A stretch of 64,000 nucleotides of DNA, taken from assembly GCA_936432065.2 (NCBI GenBank), contig OW386292.2, positions 130,817,639-130,881,638 on the forward strand. Reading direction: 5' to 3'. Below are positions 58,751 to 64,000 of the stretch, in pieces. A model generated the notes under the pieces. That model was not told the DNA's origin. It saw only the letters and a program-made list of their open reading frames with translations, and searched no databases. The translations under genes were made by a program, and so were the position numbers. Position 1 is the stretch's first letter. Every line of letters begins with the position of its first letter. This DNA is from Rutpela maculata. Its lineage: Eukaryota; Arthropoda; Insecta; Coleoptera; Cerambycidae.

Positions 58751-58968
58751 CATAAAAATTTGGCGGGGTGAAGATAGCAATTTTTTTAGTAGTCCTCCAT
58801 ATTTTTCTTTCTTTTACGTCGTAAGTATAAATTATTTTCAGTGGAGGAATAGCTTTATGCATAAAAATTTGGCGGGGTGAAGATAGCAATTTTTTTAGTA
58901 GTCCTCCATATTTTTCTTTCTTTTACGTCGTAAGTATAAATTATTTTCAGTGGAGGAATAGCTTTATA
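58751..58968. repeat. 109 bp tandem duplication
   Basis: Units 58751-58859 and 58860-58968 both begin cataaaaatttggcggggtg and are practically identical to the base, with a difference only at the last positions. The near-identity implies a very recent duplication or an assembly artefact. It lies 200 bp after exon 2 of gene 3. Confidence 0.85.
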
Positions 58969-58984
58969 CATTTATTTTAAGAAA

Positions 58985-59345
58985 ACAGAACAAAATTCAA
59001 TATAAATAGGGGGGGCAGCACAAAAAGTAAAATACTCTTTTTGTAACTTTTTAATATGCATTAACCATTTTCGGTGGAATAATAGATATATACATATATA
59101 TATCAAAAAAACAACATAATCCGATATAGGTAGGGGCTGACGGAGTAGCAGTAAACAAAAACTATAGTATTCTCTTAGTAACTTTTTTAATCTCGTTTGT
59201 ATATTAACCATCTTCGGTCGAATAATAGCTATAATCGTATATTTCAAAATCCGGGGCTATATAGCTATTATTCCACCGAAAATGGTTAATGCACAAACTA
59301 TATTAAAAAAGTTACAAAAATAATATTTTAGTTTTTGTGGCTTGC
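58985..59345. repeat. About 140 bp tandem-repeat family, left block (two inverted units, one direct)
   Basis: Units read atgcattaaccattttcggt and atattaaccatcttcggtcg (inverted), then ccgaaaatggttaatgcaca (direct). They share the flank phrase gtaggggctgacggagtag / gtcagcccct with the right block at 63245-63690. The pogo-like element lies between the two blocks. Confidence 0.65.
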
Positions 59346-59385
59346 ATTCACTTGCATTCTTGAAGTATGGTACATAAGGTAAACG

Positions 59386-62300
59386 TACCAAATTCTGACA
59401 GTTTAAGCAGTGGCGCCACTTGGATGATTCATTGTTTTTTTTTATATCGTACTAATGTTATTTAATTTTCCACCTAGTTCACTACATATAATTTCTTTAC
59501 GTCTAAATCAAGTTAAATAACAATAACTCTTTAAGATTAATTTTAAATAATATTTTTAATCAAACTTGTATATGTACATAAATATGACACACTAGTTCAC
59601 TAGTTGTACATAATTTTGATACATGATTGTACCCTATGCTGACACTGACCAAAATTATGATAGTTAGTGTACCTAATTATGACACTAATGTATTTTCCAT
59701 ATTAAAATGCAAAAAAACTAAAAGAAGGTAAGTATTTAAAAATATATATTTTTGCAGGTATTTAAAAAATAACAATTTGGTAGGTATTCAGTTCATTAAA
59801 ATAATTCGTAATCTTGGAAAGGCTCCAATTCACTAACAGTATAAACACCCCTGTTGTTGGATAAAACAGGTTTTTTAATTTTTTGAATGATATCCTCAAA
59901 ATCATACCATATAGCATCTTTCTTGTTTGGCCATTTCCATTTATTCCCACTGTCTGCCATTACACTAACAAATCCCTGACTGCTTGTTAGATCTTCAACG
60001 ATTCCAGGATATTTTGTACCATTGTAGTCTACAATGACATAATCTCCCACCTCAAAATTTTTATTTCTGTTCTCATCATTATCCATAGAAAGGCTCAGTG
60101 AGGTGTCAATATTTGATGATTCAGCAGATATTAACATTTCTTGTTCTTTGGTTTCAGTTGAATTTTTTTTTCCCTTTCTGCTTTCATTTATTTTCCTTTT
60201 CTTTGCATTTCCATTCTGATTAGCTTTTAATTTATTTGCTTCTCTTTGCCTCTTTCGATTTTCCTTTTCTTGTTCTTTTTTTTCTTTTTCTTCTTGCTTG
60301 CTTTTGTAATATGCTCTCCACTGTTCTGAAGTAGCAACACTTGGGATCTTTACATTAATTTTCTTCCTCTTATCAGATTTTTCTGTATCTGGCCAAAACA
60401 ATATAGTTTTAAATGGTGATGGTACTACAAATGGTAGCTTTCCACTTTCAACCTCTGGACTTACTTGTTCTTGACAATTCTTCAAAGGAGTGTTACATGT
60501 TTCCTTCAATATATTCTCATTCTGCCTACATCCAGTCACATTTTCCATCTGAGTGTTTTGTGTACTTTTAAAACATATACTTTGATCATTTATGATTTCG
60601 TTTGGGTTTAAAATTTCTGTTGCATTAGTGAATATATCAGTTTTAGGATTCATTGCCGAGATCTTCCTATTTTCTATTTCGTTTGGGTTTTTATCACTTT
60701 CAAAATATGTCTCATTCTCCAATGTGATGTTTTGTAATATAGTGATGTTTTTACTAGTTTTGTCTAAGCTCTCATTACAATTTATTTCAGATGCCTTATT
60801 CGTTTTATTGTTGTTTTCCATCTCTGTATCATCATTTTTATTTCCACAAGGCTTTAGATGTATTTCCTCATTCTGGTGGTCATAAACGTTTATTTCGACA
60901 CTCTTGCTTGAGTAATTGCTCACTATTACATAACGAAGCTTCACCAATTTTCAAATTATTTTCTGTTTGCCGAGGTGTTTGCTGATTACTTAGCACTTCT
61001 TCAAGCCATTCAGCTTCTAGTAGCATAACATCATCAGATGTAGTAGCCAAGTCATCATTTAAAAGTATGACTTTGTCGCCAAGTTGCTCAAGAGCGATAT
61101 TATTGTTAACGGGTGCTCCTGACTTTTTTGTTCCACTCCTTTTATGTGCTGCTTCAAACTTTTCCATACAGTATACAACGATCTGTCTTCAATATCCCCC
61201 TTCCATTCCTCGTGCTTGTTAAAACAGTCTTGAAACTTATCTAGCTTATTTTTGTCGAAGAAAGTTTCCACGAATAAGAGATTTTCTTCATTAAAATTTG
61301 TTTTTAAAATAGGCTCTTTCTGAATTTCATTGTTTTGTTTTTCACTATCACGAGCTGCAATTAATTTCTTATAGTTTAAGGCATCTGCATTAAATGGATA
61401 TAAACCACAGGTTTGAAAAGCATTTTTCAACATTTGCTCTGTAATGACTTCTTTGATGACCTTATCAACGAGTGGAGCAAAGTTTTCTTTTCTTATTTTC
61501 TGTTTATTTTTGTCTATTCTATATCTGTCAATGGCTTTTTTCCAACCATTTTTTAATGGATGGAATATACCCACATCCATAGGCTGCATCATGTGGGTGG
61601 AGTTAGGTAATAGGCTAACTAAAATGATGCCATTTTCTGAACAAAAATTGCTAAGGTTCATTGTCAAGTGAGATTTATGTCCATCTACATAAAATATTAC
61701 TGGCAAAGGAATCGCATTTTTAACTAACCAGGGATGAAATATGTTACACACGAATTCGAAAAAACTTTCCCCAGTCATCCAACCGGATTCAGATTTTCCA
61801 AGTCCCCAATCATCTGGCATAGATGCTACAATACCTTGAGGAATTCTCTCATATGCAAACATAACCATGGGTGGGGCCAAATTTCCTGCTGCATTGCCTG
61901 AAAAAAAGAAAAAAAGTTAAATCACATCATCTGAAATTTTAAACAAATATATTACCTGTAATAAGAGTGGTGATGCATTCTTTTTCGTCATTACTTGAGT
62001 AATTATATACGGTTTTGCTGCCTTTTTTTGCAAGTGCTTTTTTTCCCTTTGGGCATAGGAAAAAAGCGGTTTCATCTGTATTAAATACCCGTCGTGGATC
62101 ATTGGTAACGTATAGTAAGTTGTTTTCAGTTAAATAGTTCTTGATCTCAGTGAACCAATTTCTGATCTTTGTCTCAGTTATAGCAGCTCTTGAACTAACA
62201 AGGTTTTGTGTCATGCGTTGACTTATAACTGGGTGGCGGCGAAGGAACCCTTCATACCAGTGTCTTCCTGGGGTATCATCTTTAAAGGAGTTGTTAGCTC

Positions 62301-63072
62301 TTTTTCTTTTTTTAGAAGCATCTTCACACTAGTTATAAGCTGCTCTCTAGTAATTGGAAAACCAACTTGGGCAATTTGGATAACCCATTTAACTAGTGTT
62401 GATTCTTCATCATTAGTTAAAACAGTTGGAGCTCCTGCAGTGCATTCAACTGGATATTTTCCATGAACTTTATAATGCAAAGTTGTTTTTGGTATTTGAT
62501 ATTCTCTACTGGCAGTTTTTATTGGCATGCTATTTTTTACTGCCTGAATGGCAGACTGCAAAACTTCTAGAGTGTTTTTGCAGTTTTTTTTAGCAGACAT
62601 TCTGAAAAGGAGTATATTTTTATGTTTGCTACGAAATGTGACACCAGTGAACCTAATTCTGACACCCTGTGTCAAAATTAGGACCCAATATTATGATTAT
62701 TTTTTTCAGAAGTTGAAATGAACTAAATAATGCAAAAGAGAAAGACAAGTGATAGAACATAGAACTAATAATATTAAGTGGTGTCTCTAATTTTGACACC
62801 CTGTGTCAGATTTAGGATTTAAGAAAAATATGTGTCCATAATTTTGACACGTCCTTATATTTTAGGTTAACATCTATAAATAACAATTTTTAGTATTTTT
62901 ATTTAAATTTGACCTATATAGATAGGTTACAATTCCTAAATATGCACTATGTAACATATTCTTGCCAAAAACTTACCTGAAGTCGACTCAAATTTTCACT
63001 TGTCTTAGTGTAATCTTCTGAAAAACGCGCGGCAAGGAAGCAAGTCGCCATTAGTGTCAAAACTAAATTATT
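59386..63072 (-). mobile_element. Pogo-like DNA transposon with subterminal repeats
   Basis: Outer ends are similar and inverted: aaattctgacagtttaagca...tggcgccactt at the left and, reversed, ttagttttgacactaatggc...gacttg at the right. Many copies of a motif like cctaattatgacac / gtgtcaaaattagg lie near both ends (59605-59690 and 62645-62850), as expected of transposase-binding sites. The transposase region is at 59796-62610 on the minus strand. It sits in intron 2 of FN3 gene 3 within a tandem-repeat array. Confidence 0.72.
59796..62610 (-). pseudogene. Pogo-like (DDE_1) transposase with HTH, one intron and an added C-terminal module
   Basis: Minus strand from about 62600. MSAKKNCKNTLEVLQSAIQA and TASREYQIPKTTLHYKVHGK form a psq-type HTH. 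A frame change occurs near an A-run at 62315. The second HTH (HWYEGFLRRHPVISQRMTQN) follows, and VFNTDETAFF carries the first catalytic Asp. A short intron (about 61899-61957, ACAG|GTAATA...TTTCAG|GCAATG) joins ITG to NAAGNLAPPMVMFAYERI. YVDGHKSHLT and MMQPMDVGIFHPLK carry the other two Asp, about 35 apart. After another frame change near 61100 comes a long, low-complexity, Lys/Asn-rich stretch. A small folded module closes the protein (FEVGDYVIVDYNGTKYPGIV ... AIWYDFEDII), ending at 59796. With two frame changes it is probably dead, though both could be homopolymer errors. Confidence 0.75.
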
Positions 63073-63244
63073 ATAAGATTGGTAGCACTGATTCTGGTAG
63101 TGGCAACATAAGAATTATAATCACGGATCGCGTTTCAGTTGTTAAATGTTGAATATTCTAATAAATATTCTTATTTTATTAGGACACAATATTTGTGTCA
63201 CAATAAAGAACAGTGTCAGCTTTTCGCACATTTACCTTACTTAA

Positions 63245-63690
63245 TTTTCCACTAAAAGTGGTTAATGCACAAACGATATTGGAAAAGTTTCAGTTATATT
63301 TGACTTTTTGTGGATTGCTACTCAGTCAGCCCTTACCTAAATCAGATTTTGTTATGTTTTTTTGAAGTATATCTATAGAGCTATTATTCCACCAAATACG
63401 GTTAATGCACAAACGATATTAAAAAAGTTACAAAAAGAATATTTTAGTTTTTGTGGATTGCTGTCCGTCAGCCCCTACTTATATCGGATTTTGTTATGTT
63501 TTCCTGAAATATAATGTGTATAGCTATTATTACACCGAAAATGGTTAATGCACAAAGGGTATTCAAAAAGTTACAAAAAGAATAATTTACTTTATGTGGA
63601 TTGCTACCCCGTCAGCCCCTATCTATATCGGATTTTGTTCTGATTTCTTGAAATATGTGTATAAAGCTATTTTTCCACTGAAAATAACAC
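63245..63690. repeat. About 140 bp tandem-repeat family, right block (three direct units)
   Basis: gttaatgcac starts units at 63261, 63401 and 63545, a spacing of 140-144 bp. Each unit continues with a gttacaaaaagaatattt-like block, tttttgtggattgct, gtcagcccctacttatatcg and gattttgttatgtttt. The direct unit left of the pogo-like element belongs to the same array. Confidence 0.75.
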
Positions 63691-64000
63691 AGCCCCACAA
63701 AAAAAAATAAAAGTTCTGTACCAGAGACGAGAATACATAGATTTTGTGTATATTTTTTTATGCTTTATCCGAATCCGCAGCCAAAAATATAGGTTACCGA
63801 GATAGTTTTTTAGTAAAAGGCAAAAACATCCCCTAAAATAGAGTGATACGGTAAAGCTTTATAATGAAATGCAACAATTTGTAAATACTTTAAGAAAACA
63901 TTTTAAAATAAGATGTTGAGCATTAGAAAGAAATATATGCAAATTAAATCCATACCGACCTCTACGAGGGGGTTAATTCCACCCCGAAGATCAAATAACG
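63691..64000. other. Probable start of a further TIR/foldback element, cut by the window edge
   Basis: Starts acacagccccacaaaaaaaa, like the left terminus of the 4765-6615 foldback (acacagcctcataaaaaaaa). It is followed by cagagacgagaatacataga and tccgaatccgcagccaaaaa, which parallel its next blocks. No exon 3 of FN3 gene 3 is seen. Confidence 0.4.

Noticed and set aside
60592..60985. Plus-strand open frames across the pogo-like element
   Set aside because: They are antisense shadows of the minus-strand transposase C-terminal region, whose composition keeps the opposite strand open.

Overview
This is an AT-rich eukaryotic genomic window, most likely from an insect. The protein-coding genes are split by GT-AG introns, and the sequence is packed with animal transposable elements: jockey-type LINEs, a DIRS retrotransposon, mariner/IS630, pogo and piggyBac transposases, a 5S-rRNA-derived SINE, a tRNA-derived SINE and many palindromic MITEs. 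I see no rRNA or tRNA gene, no operon and no CRISPR. The species cannot be named from the sequence.

The host genes are three tandem, same-strand copies of one small gene. Each has a signal-peptide exon followed by exons that each encode one fibronectin type III-like domain. Gene 1 has exons 8328-8397, 16356-16619, 18206-18487 and 29904-30211. Gene 2 has exons 34494-34557, 41777-42040, 45546-45827 and 48003-48310. Gene 3 has exons 52508-52568 and 58288-58551; its last two exons must lie beyond the right edge. All introns are phase 1, and equivalent exons after the first have identical lengths (264, 282, 308 nt). The products are about 305-307 aa secreted proteins with three FN3-like domains. 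Each gene has a recognisable shared promoter block with a TATA box and, in two of three copies, an AGATAA element. Genes 1 and 2 end with an AATAAA signal.

Layout. 1-2321: degenerate DNA transposon encoding a PIN-like/CXC-type protein, with a nested repeat. 2340-7770: palindromic MITE, long foldback element and interspersed repeats. 8030-30265: gene 1; its introns carry a palindromic MITE, a second CXC-protein fragment, C-rich repeats, a jockey-like LINE split by a 5.1 kb DIRS element that itself contains a SINE, a large inverted pair of a 0.7 kb repeat, a mariner element and a mariner-end MITE. 30512-31841: TIR element. 34349-48365: gene 2; its introns carry LINE fragments, a mariner, a 3.1 kb DNA transposon with a 643-codon open frame, a complete copy of the CXC-protein transposon, and a MITE. 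48590-51541: TIR element, 5S-SINE and LINE tail. 52205-64000: start of gene 3; its introns carry CXC and piggyBac fragments, a 109 bp tandem duplication, a roughly 140 bp tandem repeat and a 3.7 kb pogo-like element.

The tandem secreted FN3 cluster is the most interesting host feature. Domain 1 has diverged far more between copies than domain 3. Genes 2 and 3 are identical over the first 21 residues of domain 1 but differ sharply in its middle. That pattern fits a diversifying extracellular ligand or receptor-like family whose role I cannot determine. The transposon proteins are mostly broken and are annotated as pseudogenes.
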